Notes: a model not told the origin generated them from the letters alone. DNA of 64,000 bases from Streptomyces broussonetiae (GCF_009796285.1 NZ_CP047020.1:9052001-9116000), one strand, 5' to 3'. Numbered from the stretch's first letter, positions 35,289 to 44,055 are shown. Translations and numbers: made by a program.

Positions 35289-36332
35289 TCAGCCGGGAAG
35301 TACTCGCCGGGCCCGGTGGCGCAGGGTGGCCGTGGCCAGCAGGCACAGGGCCAAGGTCGCACCGGCAAGGAGGATGCCGGTGAGGGCCGGCCCTCCGGGA
35401 GGTGCGGACGCACGGATCCAGCGGATGGCGAAGTTGGTGGATGCCGCCACCGGGAAGCTGTAGATCCACAGGCCCGGATGGAACGCGGGCTGGCGCAGTT
35501 CGGGCAGGAGGAAGAGGACGAGGAGGACGGTGAAGAGCAGGGTCCCGGCGAAGCCGTAGCCGACGGCATCGAAGACACCCCTGTGGGCGGCGGTCCAGGC
35601 GATTCCGCCGGTCGCGGGTGGGATGGTCAGGACGGTGAGGGCCGGGCGGGCGGGCCCGGGCAGGGGGCCGCCGGTGACGAGGCCGCCGAGGATGACGGTG
35701 CCGAAGGCGAGCCAGTACAACAGCCCCACGGCGAAGGCGGCGTCGGCGACACCGGGCAGTCTGAGGGTGGAGGCGACGGCGCTGGCGACGAAGGGTGCGG
35801 AGGAGACGGGCAGCAGATAGCCCGGGTGCAGGGCGGTGGCGCTCAGGGTGCCCGTGAGCCAGTGGGCGAGCAGACGTGCAGCGATGAAGGCGGCCAGAGT
35901 GAGGAACACCGCGTAGACCCAGCGTGCCCCGGTGAGTTCGAAACGGGAGAAGTGTCCTGTGATCAGCATGCCGATGATGGGGACGTACCCGAGGGCGAAG
36001 CCGTCGCCGGGATGGCGCAGGTCGTGGCGCAGGTTGCGCCATCGGGCCCCGCCATGGCGCAGGTACTGGGCCAGCAGCACCAGCCAGATCAGTCCGCTGA
36101 CGATGAACAGCGCGTCGCTGACCTGCAGAGCCGGCGGAAAGGCGGTCACCGCCGCCTGCCAGGCTCCGCCGAGGCCGGCGGTGCCGAGGGAGACGGACAG
36201 CAGCCTGATCCGTGCGGCGCGGGTCGCATGGGGGCCATTGACGTCGGAGGCGATGTCGGCGGCTGGACGCACGGGCCCGCTGGCGCGCGGAGCCGTGCTG
36301 GTGTGCTCTGTCGTGTCGACCATGTCGGTCAT
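35289..36332 (-). CDS. TDT-family (TehA/SLAC1-type) membrane transporter
   Basis: A 347-residue integral membrane protein with about ten predicted helices. Repeated small-residue helices (e.g. WVYAVFLTLAAFIAARLLAH, LLYWLAFGTVILGGLVTGG) and PGYLLPVSSAPFVAS fit the tellurite-resistance/dicarboxylate transporter family, which includes anion channels and sulfite exporters. It starts 73 bases after the alcohol dehydrogenase stop on the same strand, likely one operon under the divergent TetR regulator. Transported anion unknown. Confidence 0.8.
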   Translation of the reverse strand: MTDMVDTTEHTSTAPRASGPVRPAADIASDVNGPHATRAARIRLLSVSLGTAGLGGAWQAAVTAFPPALQVSDALFIVSGLIWLVLLAQYLRHGGARWRNLRHDLRHPGDGFALGYVPIIGMLITGHFSRFELTGARWVYAVFLTLAAFIAARLLAHWLTGTLSATALHPGYLLPVSSAPFVASAVASTLRLPGVADAAFAVGLLYWLAFGTVILGGLVTGGPLPGPARPALTVLTIPPATGGIAWTAAHRGVFDAVGYGFAGTLLFTVLLVLFLLPELRQPAFHPGLWIYSFPVAASTNFAIRWIRASAPPGGPALTGILLAGATLALCLLATATLRHRARRVLPG

Positions 36333-36405
36333 GGGGGAACCTCGAGGGGACGGCCAAGGGCGCGGGCCATAACGCGGCTGCCCGGCGGCGTGGGTCGTGG
36401 CGTGG

Positions 36406-37422
36406 TCAGGCGTCCATGTTCAGGACGACGCGGAAGCGTGCCTGGCCCGAGAGCATCCGCTCGTAGGCGTCCATGGCCTGGGCGAAGGGCATGGTCTCGG
36501 TGGTGGGGCGGATGCCGTGGGCGAGGCTGAAGGTGAGGTTGTCCTCGTTCTGGATCGACGATCCGGTCAGGCTGCCGACGATGCGGCGGGTGCCGAAGAT
36601 CAGGTCGGCCGTGGCGACCGTCAGCGGGTCGGGGGCGGCGCCGACGACCACCAGCGTGCCGGCCGGGGCCAGTCCGTGGACCAGGGGGTTCATGGACGTA
36701 CCGCTTGATGCGGTGGCGACGATGACCGATGCGCCGCCCAGGTCGGCCAGCGCCGTGCCGGGGTCGGTGAGGGTGCTGTCGATGTACTCGTGGGCGCCCA
36801 GCTGCCTGGCGAGTGTCTCCTTCTCCTGGCCGCGGGCGATGGCGGCGACCCGGTGTCCGAGGCTGCGTGCGTACTGCAGGGCCAGGTGGCCGAGCCCGCC
36901 GATTCCCTGTACGGCGACCAGGGCGCCGGCGCGGGTGGGGGCCTGCTGGAGCGCGGTGAGGGTGGTCAGTCCGGCGCACAGCAGCGGGGCCGCCTCGACG
37001 GCGGGCATGCCGTCGGGGATGCGTACCAGTCCGCTCGCGCGGGCGTAGGTCACCTCCGCGTATCCGCCGTCGATGGTGGTGCCGGTCTGTTCCTGGTCGA
37101 GGCAGTTGACGAAGTCGCCGCGGCGGCACGGTTCGCACTGCCAGCAGTGCCCGTTCAGGAAGCCGACGCCGACGCGGTCGCCGGGGCGCCAGGCGGTGAC
37201 GCCCGCGCCCACGGCGTCGATCACGCCGACGATCTCGTGGCCGGGGACGACGGGGCGTGAGGGGTCGGGGCGCAGTCCCTCCACGGCCAGTACGTCGGAG
37301 TGGCAGACACCGCATGCCTCCACCCTGAGCCGGACGTGTCCGGGCTCCGGGTCGACCAGTTCGCGCTCGACGAGCCGGAGCTGGTGGACACCGGTGGCCT
37401 CGAAGGCTCGGTACGCGGACAT
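36406..37422 (-). CDS. Zinc-dependent alcohol dehydrogenase (MDR family)
   Basis: A 338-residue medium-chain dehydrogenase. Catalytic zinc ligands are in CGVCHSD and GHE; the structural zinc site CWQCEPCRRGDFVNC is complete; the NAD(P) motif is VQGIGGLGHLALQYARSLG. It interconverts alcohols and aldehydes in the cytoplasm. ATG 37422 is chosen because GAGGAGA lies just upstream. It is divergent from a TetR gene, with two tandem operators in front of its promoter and a third near the regulator. With the TDT transporter behind it, an aldehyde/electrophile response is plausible. Confidence 0.94.
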   Translation of the reverse strand: MSAYRAFEATGVHQLRLVERELVDPEPGHVRLRVEACGVCHSDVLAVEGLRPDPSRPVVPGHEIVGVIDAVGAGVTAWRPGDRVGVGFLNGHCWQCEPCRRGDFVNCLDQEQTGTTIDGGYAEVTYARASGLVRIPDGMPAVEAAPLLCAGLTTLTALQQAPTRAGALVAVQGIGGLGHLALQYARSLGHRVAAIARGQEKETLARQLGAHEYIDSTLTDPGTALADLGGASVIVATASSGTSMNPLVHGLAPAGTLVVVGAAPDPLTVATADLIFGTRRIVGSLTGSSIQNEDNLTFSLAHGIRPTTETMPFAQAMDAYERMLSGQARFRVVLNMDA

Positions 37423-37489
37423 GACGCTTCTCCTCGGTGCTGCCTCTGCCGACATGTGTGAGGGCCGAGGGCTGGGGCGGAGACCGGCA

Positions 37490-37525
37490 TTCAATATGAC
37501 CGGTCGCTTCAATATGACCGGTCGC
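37490..37525. promoter_or_regulatory. Two tandem TetR operators before the alcohol dehydrogenase
   Basis: The 18-base unit TTCAATATGACCGGTCGC is repeated perfectly at 37490-37507 and 37508-37525. Each contains the palindrome GACCGGTC. The 18-base period puts the copies about 1.7 helical turns apart. An inverted third copy lies at 37626-37642. Confidence 0.8.
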
Positions 37526-37625
37526 TTTAAACTTAGTCAAGCGGGTCCGAGGGCCGGGCCGTGGGCCACGATGTCGTAGTGGGTGGGAGCACTTCCCCGG
37601 GAACCTCGGGTTGACCTGCGGCAAG

Positions 37626-37642
37626 GCGACCGGACATATTGA
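37626..37642. promoter_or_regulatory. Third, inverted TetR operator before the regulator gene
   Basis: GCGACCGGACATATTGA is the reverse complement of the upstream operator with one mismatch. It ends 20 bases before the TetR ATG, suitable for autoregulation. Confidence 0.75.
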
Positions 37643-37661
37643 TCCCGAGGTGGTGGTGAGG

Positions 37662-38234
37662 ATGGCACGCGCGTCCAAGCGCGAGGAGATCGCGCAGGCA
37701 GCCCTGGAGCAGTTCCGCACGCGGGGCTTCAACGCCACTGGGATCAGCGACATCACCTCGGCGGCCGGGGCTCCCAAGGGCTCGTTCTACAACCACTTCG
37801 CCAGCAAGGAGGAGAGCGCCCTCGAGGCGCTGCGCCGCTATGCCGCCGGGTTGCGGTTCGACCTGCTCGACACGCCCGGACGTCCAGCGCTGGAGCGGCT
37901 CCGGGCGCACTTCGAGTTCCTGGGTGCGGACACGGTTGCCGGCGGCTTCGCCCGCGGCTGCCTGGTGGGCAATCTCGGCGCCGAGGTGGCGGACCACTCC
38001 GAGGAGATCCGCTCCGCCGTCAGGGGCGGCTTCCAGCGGTGGGCCGCGCAGATCCGGCGCGTGCTCACCGAAGCCCAGGAAGCAGGTGAGCTGGACGCCG
38101 CTCTCGACGTCGAGGAGGCCGCGCTGTTCATCCTCAGCGCCTGGGAGGGCACGCTGATCGCGGTCCGGGCCGACAAGTCCTCCGCTCCCCTGGACGCCTT
38201 CTTCCGCATGGTCTTCGGCGTCCTCCTGCGCTGA
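37662..38234 (+). CDS. TetR-family regulator (NemR-like)
   Basis: A 190-residue TetR protein: REEIAQAALEQFRTRGFNAT, then SDITSAAGAPKGSFYNHFAS as HTH, and a C-terminal domain with FARGCLVGNLGAEVADHSEE typical of the NemR/AcuR-like group. NemR-type proteins sense electrophiles through cysteine and bind ACCGGT-like sites; here one cysteine (RGCLVG) is present and the operators contain ACCGGTC. ATG 37662 follows GGTGAGG. It should repress the divergent dehydrogenase-transporter operon and itself. Confidence 0.9.
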   Translation: MARASKREEIAQAALEQFRTRGFNATGISDITSAAGAPKGSFYNHFASKEESALEALRRYAAGLRFDLLDTPGRPALERLRAHFEFLGADTVAGGFARGCLVGNLGAEVADHSEEIRSAVRGGFQRWAAQIRRVLTEAQEAGELDAALDVEEAALFILSAWEGTLIAVRADKSSAPLDAFFRMVFGVLLR

Positions 38235-38594
38235 TCGCGGCCGGCTGCTGACGACTCGCAGGCGCCGCTCCCCAACACACACCAAGGCTTCGCCGAGTCC
38301 GGCGCCTCGGTGCGCGACTCGTTGTCGCAGGGGCCTATGGGTGCTGTGGGGGGGGGAGAGCTTGCTCGGTCCAGACCGTTCCACGCCGGTTCCGACCGGG
38401 CTGACAACGTCCCCGGGATCACCGCCCGGGTGCGTGATGCCGGTGGACCGGTGAACGGTAAGAGGGGCGCCGGGCCTCGGCGTGGGCGTCGTCGGCCATG
38501 CCGGGCTGGAGGGTGTCGGTGGCCTGGTGCCAGGGGGTGGTGGGGGCGGTTGCGGCGGCCGGTGGGGTCCTCCTCCGGCCACCTGGCTTCGAGT

Positions 38595-38749
38595 CGGTCC
38601 TTCAGCTTGGGCAGGGTGAGGTCGGGGGCGATCTTTCCGCCGGGGTGGAAGATCTGTTCGCCGTTCTTGCAGAGGTCGCCGGGGCGACCGACGGTATGGG
38701 TGGAGATGGAGGGGGGCTGTCCATCGACCCGTGGGTGGTGGTCATTCAC
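38595..38749 (-). pseudogene. Possible relaxase C-terminal relic
   Basis: Within the 540-base gene-free stretch 38235-38774, the minus strand reads TVGRPGDLCKNGEQIFHPGG then KIAPDLTLPKLKDRLEARWP. The APDLTLPKLRxRW ending resembles the central/C-terminal part of Streptomyces mobilisation relaxases. Another frame just downstream (WHQATDTLQPGMADDAHAEA) also looks coding, implying frameshifted remains. A run of eight G at 38348-38355 lies in the same gap. Confidence 0.3.
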
Positions 38750-38774
38750 CGGCTACGCCGAGCACTCTTGAGAC

Positions 38775-39416
38775 ATGGGATCGCTTCATTCGGCGCTCGT
38801 CGTGCTCATCGGAATCTGCGTCCTGGTCTTTTACGCGGCCTGGATCGTCGGCGCCATCTACTTCGGCGTGAAGAGTCACGCCGGTGTGCGCGGCTGGTGG
38901 CGCGGACAACGGCGCACGTTGCCTCGCAGGGTTTTCCTGATCGCGGGTGCCTACGTGTTCTCCGTTCTGCTCAACCACTCGGGAGGCTTCTGGCGGCATC
39001 TGCGCTACTGGCAACCCGAGTTGGCCCTACTGGGCGCTGCGATCGCCGTCGCCTCCACCGCCCTGCTGCTCTGGGCCCGCTGGGTGCTGGGCACGATGTG
39101 GGCCAGCGTCCCGACGGTCCGGGAACACCACGAACTGCGCACGGACGGCCCCTACGGGCTGGTGCGTCACCCCATCTACACAGGACTGCTCGGGCTCGTC
39201 ATCGGCGCCATGCTGGCCTGTGGCTTCGGCGTGTGGGTCGCTGTCCTCATAGTCGTCGTCCCCTGGCTGCTGCTGCGGGTCCGGGCAGAGGACCGTCTGA
39301 TGGCCGCCCGGTTCGGCGCGGCCTACGAGGCCTACCGCGAGCGGGTGCCGGCGCTGGTCCCCTGGATACGGCCCGCCCGGGAGGGCGTGAGCCGCGGCGA
39401 CCGCGCGAAGCAGTAG
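38775..39416 (+). CDS. Isoprenylcysteine methyltransferase-family membrane protein
   Basis: A 213-residue membrane protein with about five helices. The C-terminal SAM-binding signature is ELRTDGPYGLVRHPIYTGLL followed by LRVRAEDRLMAARFGAAYEAYRERV, as in ICMT/PEMT-like enzymes. Bacterial members methylate unknown small molecules, lipids or peptides at the membrane. No prenyltransferase or lanthipeptide-type partner is nearby. It stands alone, following a gap with decayed sequence. Confidence 0.85.
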   Translation: MGSLHSALVVLIGICVLVFYAAWIVGAIYFGVKSHAGVRGWWRGQRRTLPRRVFLIAGAYVFSVLLNHSGGFWRHLRYWQPELALLGAAIAVASTALLLWARWVLGTMWASVPTVREHHELRTDGPYGLVRHPIYTGLLGLVIGAMLACGFGVWVAVLIVVVPWLLLRVRAEDRLMAARFGAAYEAYRERVPALVPWIRPAREGVSRGDRAKQ

Positions 39417-39917
39417 AGCCACAGGCCCGGCATCGCGGCGACCAGAGGCTGTCCGGGGCGCGCCTCCCGCCCACACGCACGGCGCCCGCTCATCCGTCAC
39501 CACGCTCAAGCACGAGCACTCCGCAACCCGCAGGGAATCGCCGGTGCGGCGGCGTCAGGTCATCGATGAGCCAAGAGTGCTCTAAATCAAGGACAGCTGT
39601 TTCGGATTCCGGACGGAATCGGTGTGTACCGGCCAGCTGTGGGTGAACCGAGCGTGGGCGGCGGGCGTGGTGGCGGCCACGGTGCGTGATGCCGGGCGGT
39701 GGGCCGGGGGTGGGGAGTGCAGGGACGGGAGAGGCTGAGACGCGCCGCCGGCACCGGACATCCGGCCGGAATCCTTCCTTGTTGCGGCGGGAGCACATCG
39801 TCATACTCGTCGGCGTTTGGCATGGGCACGCCCGTAAGGTCGGAGCGTTCCCGTGCCTCGCGTTCCTCCGGCCCCGTCCCGTCGAGCGGGCGGGGCAACC
39901 CCCACTGGAGGCTCCAC
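39417..39917. other. Gene-free stretch before the secreted protease
   Basis: About 500 bases. No frame has convincing coding character. It presumably holds the protease promoter; I could not place -35/-10 boxes with confidence. Confidence 0.4.
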
Positions 39918-41000
39918 ATGACGCAACGCCGAACGACTCCCACCACCCGCGCGCTCACCGCAGCGAGCGTCGTGGTCCTCACAGCCGGCGCGGCCCTGCT
40001 CCCCGGTGCCGGTTCGGCCGCGGCCGCCCCCGCATCCGCGCAGGCGATCCCGTCCGCGGCCCGTGCCGCGTCCGCCGCGGCCCTGGCCGCGCGGCTGGGC
40101 GACCGCGCCGCCGGTTCCTACTACGACGCCGTGGCCCACCAGCTCGTCGTCAACATCACGGACCCGTCCGCGGCGAGCCAGGTCCGCAGCACCGGCGCCG
40201 TCCCCAGAACCGTGCGCTACTCCACCGGTCAACTGCACGGTGTGTTGGCGGCGTTGACGCAGCGAGCCCGGATCGCGGGCACCGCATGGTCGATCGACCC
40301 GCGCCAGGACAAGGTGGTCGTGACCGTCGACCCGACAGTCACCGGAGCGAAGCGCACCCGGCTGAACACGGTGATCAACTCGCTCGGTGACAGGGTCGTC
40401 GTGCGCCGGGCCGCCTCCGAGTTCAAGCCGTTCATCGCGGGCGGCGACGCCATCTGGGGCAGCACCGTGCGCTGCTCCCTGGGGTTCAACGTGACGGTGA
40501 ACGGAGCCCCGTACTTCCTGACCGCCGGGCACTGCGGCAACGCCTCCTCGACGTGGTCCGACTCGCAGGGCGGCGGGGAGGTCGGCCAGACGGTCGACTC
40601 GCAGTTCCCCGGAACCGACTACGCCCTGGTTCAGTACGACGACTCGAGCAGCGACCACGCCAGCGTCGTCGACCTCTACGACGGCGGCAGCCAGCAGATC
40701 ACCCACGCCGCCGACGCCTACGTGGGGGAATCGGTCCAGCGCAGCGGCAGCACCTCGGGGGTCCACGGCGGAACGGTCAACGGTCTCGACGCGACCGTGA
40801 ACTACGAGGAGGGGACGGTCTCCGGGCTCATCGACACCGATGTCTGCGCCGAGCCCGGCGACAGCGGCGGCGCACTCTTCGACGCCGACGCGGCCATCGG
40901 TCTGACCTCGGGCGGCAGTGGTGACTGCACGTCCGGCGGGGAGACCTTCTTCCAGCCGGTGCCGGCGGCACTGAGCGCCGAGGGTGCCACGCTTCCGTAA
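39918..41000 (+). CDS. Streptogrisin-type secreted serine protease (S1, alpha-lytic family)
   Basis: A 360-residue preproprotease: signal peptide to about AAAAP, a propeptide that chaperones folding (~40-170, with KVVVTVDPTV), then the mature domain from around FIAGGDAIWGS. Catalytic residues are His205 (TAGHCG), Asp234 (GTDYALVQYDD) and Ser316 (PGDSGGALF). Cysteines pair as usual for two disulfides. ATG 39918 follows TGGAGG. Streptogrisins degrade extracellular protein and are often developmentally controlled. A strong bidirectional terminator follows the gene. Confidence 0.95.
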   Translation: MTQRRTTPTTRALTAASVVVLTAGAALLPGAGSAAAAPASAQAIPSAARAASAAALAARLGDRAAGSYYDAVAHQLVVNITDPSAASQVRSTGAVPRTVRYSTGQLHGVLAALTQRARIAGTAWSIDPRQDKVVVTVDPTVTGAKRTRLNTVINSLGDRVVVRRAASEFKPFIAGGDAIWGSTVRCSLGFNVTVNGAPYFLTAGHCGNASSTWSDSQGGGEVGQTVDSQFPGTDYALVQYDDSSSDHASVVDLYDGGSQQITHAADAYVGESVQRSGSTSGVHGGTVNGLDATVNYEEGTVSGLIDTDVCAEPGDSGGALFDADAAIGLTSGGSGDCTSGGETFFQPVPAALSAEGATLP

Positions 41001-41038
41001 CCGTTGGTTGTCCGTGATTCTGCAACCGTCGCGGAAAA

Positions 41039-41075
41039 AGCCTCAACCGTCCCCCGTCCAGGGCCGGTTGAGGCT
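41039..41075. terminator. Bidirectional terminator between protease and small membrane gene
   Basis: AGCCTCAACCG (41039-41049) and CGGTTGAGGCT (41065-41075) form a perfect 11-bp stem with a 15-base loop. An A-run precedes it and a T-rich stretch follows, so it can stop transcription of both convergent genes. Confidence 0.85.
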
Positions 41076-41112
41076 CCTCATTTCTTCATGTCGAAAGCGC
41101 CGTGACCGGCTC

Positions 41113-41496
41113 TCAGCGTTCGCGCCTCCCGCGGAAGGCCCGGCGGATGAGGTGGATCAGCAGCCAGATGGCCAGGACGACGAAGAGGATCACGAGGATC
41201 ACGAGGACGAGGAGGAAGATACCGAGCTTCTTGAGGAAGCTCTTCTTCTTGGTCTTCGTCCTGCGGAGATGGACCGCCGACGCGTGATGTGTGGAAGTGG
41301 TGTGCCTTAGGCGGATGGTGGATACGGCGCCCGGAAACGCCGTGACGGCGCGTACGGTGCCGGTGGTGGCCGTGGCTCGCTGAGTGGCGGCCGGTATTGC
41401 GACGGCCGGTGTCGCCGCCAGACCGAGGCCGAGCAGCAGCGTCAGAAGTACGGCTGCGGCACGGCCCTTACGGCCCTGCCGGTGTGTGATGGTCAT
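41113..41496 (-). CDS. Small basic exported membrane protein (127 aa)
   Basis: A 127-residue protein with a signal-like N-terminus (GRAAAVLLTLLLGLGLAATP), a basic middle (RRTKTKKKSFLKKLG), and a strong hydrophobic helix (ILLVLVILVILFVVLAIWLL-like segment, ~residues 91-112) ending in RRAFRGRRER. Two hydrophobic ends with a Lys/Arg-rich stretch suggest a small membrane-surface protein. No family is recognised. It converges on the protease gene. Confidence 0.65.
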   Translation of the reverse strand: MTITHRQGRKGRAAAVLLTLLLGLGLAATPAVAIPAATQRATATTGTVRAVTAFPGAVSTIRLRHTTSTHHASAVHLRRTKTKKKSFLKKLGIFLLVLVILVILFVVLAIWLLIHLIRRAFRGRRER

Positions 41497-41607
41497 TCAT
41501 GCCCTCCCCGTGTCATGTGCCGATGCGGTTGCTGTCTTGCGCAACGTCGCAACTATTATCGCGACGGACGGTGATTCTTCCTATCGGCGGATCTGGACGG
41601 GGTTCTC

Positions 41608-42111
41608 ATGCGCTACCTGGTACGCGACCGCATGCTGGCTTTCCACGAGGAGGCGTGGGTCGAGACGGAACACCGGGAGAAGCTGTTCAAGGTCAACCGC
41701 AAACTGCTGCGGCTGCGCACCACGTTCGACTTCGTCGACACCCAGGGCAACCAGGTGGCGAGCATCGTCAGGAAGGCGCTCACCTTCCACCACACGATCC
41801 TCATCAAGCAGAACGGCGAGACCGTCGGCCGCATCAGCAAGCGGACGTTCCGGATCTTCGCGGACCGCTTCAAGGTGACCCTGAGCGGCGGGCGCCGGCT
41901 GCGCATCGCGGGCAACATCTGGGATCGCGAGTTCGACATGGCGGACGACAGCGGCACCCTGGCACACATCTCGCGTCGCTGGTTCACCGTCCGTGACGCC
42001 TACGCGGTCGACGTGATGAGCGAACCGGACTGGTTGCTGCTGATCATCCTCGCGGTGTGCGTGGACCACATCATCGAGGACCGGGAGGGAGAACAGCTCA
42101 CCAACCTCTGA
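41608..42111 (+). CDS. LURP-one-related / scramblase-fold protein
   Basis: A 167-residue protein. MRYLVRDRMLAFHEEAWVET, then VASIVRKALTFHHTILIKQN and WDREFDMADDSG match the LURP-one (Tubby-like/phospholipid scramblase) barrel widespread in Gram-positives as YxjI-like proteins. It ends in a helix (PDWLLLIILAVCVDHIIED) that corresponds to the barrel's central hydrophobic helix. Role unknown; possibly lipid-associated. Confidence 0.85.
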   Translation: MRYLVRDRMLAFHEEAWVETEHREKLFKVNRKLLRLRTTFDFVDTQGNQVASIVRKALTFHHTILIKQNGETVGRISKRTFRIFADRFKVTLSGGRRLRIAGNIWDREFDMADDSGTLAHISRRWFTVRDAYAVDVMSEPDWLLLIILAVCVDHIIEDREGEQLTNL

Positions 42112-42269
42112 CGGTCGCGCCCGTCTCGCGGGCGCAGACGGTTTCCATGCCTGGGGCACCATCGTGGCGCCGGCTGTGGACCGGAGTGGCCGACCGGCCG
42201 CGGTCCGGGCGCGGCCACAGGGTCGCATCCGGGCGATGCGCGAGCAACAGCTTGACGCCGCAGGCCCTG

Positions 42270-42842
42270 TCAGCGGACGACATCGAAGACCTGCTTCTGC
42301 AGTCCGTTGGCGTAGACGTCGTGCTCGACCAGCTTCAGCTTCTGGGCATCCTTGTCCGTGGTGCTGAACAGACGCTTGCCTGCGCCGAGCAGCAGCGGGA
42401 ACACCAGCAGGTGGTAGCGGTCGATCAGGCCGGCGTCCGCGAGGCCGTGGTTCAGCGCGGCGCTGCCGTGGACGATGATCGGTCCGCCATCTGTCTCCTT
42501 GAGGGCGGCGACCTGGTCGAGCGAGCGCAGGATCGTGGTCTCGCCCCAGTTCGAGACCAGGTCGTCCGCGGTGAGAGTGGTGGAGACGACGTACTTGGGC
42601 ATCGACTTGTAGTCGGCGAATTCCACCATGTCCGGCCACACCGGGCTGAACGCCTGGTAGCTGACCCGGCCCATCAGAACCGCGGAGGCTTCCTCCTGCT
42701 CCCGCCCCTTGATCTCGAAGGCTTCGGGAACGAACTCGACGTCCTTGAAGGTCCAGCCGGAGTTCCGGTATCCGGGCTCGCCACCAGGAGCCTCCACAAC
42801 GCCGTCGAGCGAGATGAAGGCAGTGCTGATCAGGGTACGCAT
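42270..42842 (-). CDS. Dihydrofolate reductase-fold (RibD C-terminal-like) protein
   Basis: A 190-residue protein of the DHFR/RibD superfamily: TLISTAFISLDGVVEAPGGE, ASAVLMGRVSYQAF (NADPH-binding region), PKYVVSTTLTADD, GPIIVHGSAALNHGLADAGL. Many such proteins are stand-alone NADPH reductases of unknown substrate and not folate enzymes. ATG 42842 has AAAGGAAC upstream. A consensus-like promoter overlapping an A-tract palindrome lies about 95 bases upstream. Confidence 0.88.
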   Translation of the reverse strand: MRTLISTAFISLDGVVEAPGGEPGYRNSGWTFKDVEFVPEAFEIKGREQEEASAVLMGRVSYQAFSPVWPDMVEFADYKSMPKYVVSTTLTADDLVSNWGETTILRSLDQVAALKETDGGPIIVHGSAALNHGLADAGLIDRYHLLVFPLLLGAGKRLFSTTDKDAQKLKLVEHDVYANGLQKQVFDVVR

Positions 42843-42932
42843 TCTGGTTCCTTTGATGTCTTGTGTCCTCAGGCGGCAGTGCCCGTGAGGCCGCTCCGCG
42901 GTCCGCTCGACCAGGGCGGTGAGCGTGGCCCC

Positions 42933-42961
42933 AGCATCGTACCGACAAAAAAAATTGTCAA
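42933..42961 (-). promoter_or_regulatory. Promoter with A-tract palindrome for the DHFR-fold gene
   Basis: On the minus strand TTGACA (complement of 42956-42961), 17 bases, then GATGCT (complement of 42933-42938) is a good vegetative promoter. It is embedded in GACAAAAAAAATTGTC (42944-42959), a palindrome-flanked run of eight A, very unusual in this GC-rich DNA, and a likely repressor site or bend. Confidence 0.65.
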
Positions 42962-43169
42962 GAAAAATGAAGTCGTCGGGCGCGGTACGGCGCCGAGCAC
43001 GGGCGCAGTGCGGCGCCGGGCGCCGAGTCGTCTCGGGCGTGGTGATGTCGTCGCCTCCCTGTGTGGCCTTCGAAACGGGTCGCGAACCACCGCGTTCGGC
43101 GTCTGATCCGGGAGTGAACGGGTGTGACAGGGTGGTCCTGCAAGCGATGATCAAGATCAAGGAGTGTCC

Positions 43170-43607
43170 ATGGCTGCGGAGTTGAACGAGCTGGTGCGCG
43201 CGCGGCTGGAGCAGCCGAACTTCTGGTACGTGGCCACGGTGACGCCGGACGGGGCGCCGCATGTCACGCCGATGTGGGTGGGGCTGGAAGACGGGCTGAT
43301 CGTCTTCAACACCTCGGTCGGCCGGATCAAGGAGGAGAACCTCCGCAACGACGCCCGCGTCCATCTCTCGCACGCCGACGCCGAGAACCCCTACGACCGT
43401 GTGCAGATCTCCGGCCGTGCGGTGCGTCTGGTGCAGGGCGAGGAGGCCGAGCGTGGCATGGACCGGCTGGCCCACAAGTACCTGGGCCTGGACGGGTACC
43501 CCTGGCTGATCGAAGGCGAGCAGCGGGTGCATGTCCTGGTCGAGCCGGAGCGCGTGCGCCACATCGTCGGCGTCGAACCGTTCCGGCCGGGAGTCATCCC
43601 TTCTTGA
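43170..43607 (+). CDS. PPOX-class F420-dependent enzyme
   Basis: A 145-residue split-barrel protein: FWYVATVTPDGAPHVTPMWV, LIVFNTSVGRIKEENLRND, VQISGRAVRLVQGEEAERG, HKYLGLDGYPW. This is the F420-dependent (PPOX/FDOR-B) type that uses F420H2 to reduce small molecules or biliverdin-like substrates. ATG 43170 is chosen because AAGGAG is five bases upstream; GTG 43164 is also in frame. Divergent from the DHFR-fold gene. Confidence 0.88.
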   Translation: MAAELNELVRARLEQPNFWYVATVTPDGAPHVTPMWVGLEDGLIVFNTSVGRIKEENLRNDARVHLSHADAENPYDRVQISGRAVRLVQGEEAERGMDRLAHKYLGLDGYPWLIEGEQRVHVLVEPERVRHIVGVEPFRPGVIPS

Positions 43608-43895
43608 GCTTCCCCCTCCTGAGTTTTCCTCTCCTGGCCTGGCAGTGATCCGGAACTGTCATGAAGGCGGGGGCGGCGACTGCGGTGTGGCCGTGAGCCC
43701 GGCGCCTGGGAGTGCGTCGCCCTCGCCCGGCTTCGGTTCGTATTCCCACATGTGGATTCGGTAAGGAAATATAGCCCGACGCTCACCTTCCTTCTTGAAT
43801 GAGGCATCGGCCGCCCCCGTATTCACAGGTGCGACAGAAGGAGAAGTCAGCGGCGAACAACGCCGGTTGACGGCCTATCGGGAAGGGATACCAGC

Positions 43896-44018
43896 ATGTC
43901 CTTCGCCAAGATCACGCTGGCCAAGAAGGCCAAGAAGAAGGATTGTGGCGCCGCCGCCAAGGCCAAGCACCACAAGAAGCACCACCACCGCAAGCACAAG
44001 AAGGCCGCCGCCAAGTAG
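43896..44018 (+). CDS. Lys/His-rich microprotein (40 aa), unknown function
   Basis: A 40-residue protein beginning MSFAKITLAKKAKKKDCGAA. Counting gives 14 Lys, 6 His, 1 Arg and a single Cys, with a HHKKHHHRKHKK core. It has a good ribosome site (GGAAGG, about eight bases upstream) and is followed 37 bases later by a perfect 20-bp hairpin terminator. These signals support a real, separately transcribed gene. Predicted charge is extremely positive. Possible roles are metal (Zn/Ni/Cu) or nucleic-acid binding, or a cationic secreted peptide; there is no signal peptide. The ABC exporter gene follows the terminator. Confidence 0.6.
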   Translation: MSFAKITLAKKAKKKDCGAAAKAKHHKKHHHRKHKKAAAK

Positions 44019-44055
44019 CGAGGCATTGCGGAACGCGTCCACACAGGCAGAGACC

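Noticed and set aside
34225..36357. Long minus-strand frame across the XRE-cupin gene and the transporter
   Set aside because: Arg/Pro-rich translation without motifs; real genes with motifs occupy both strands here.
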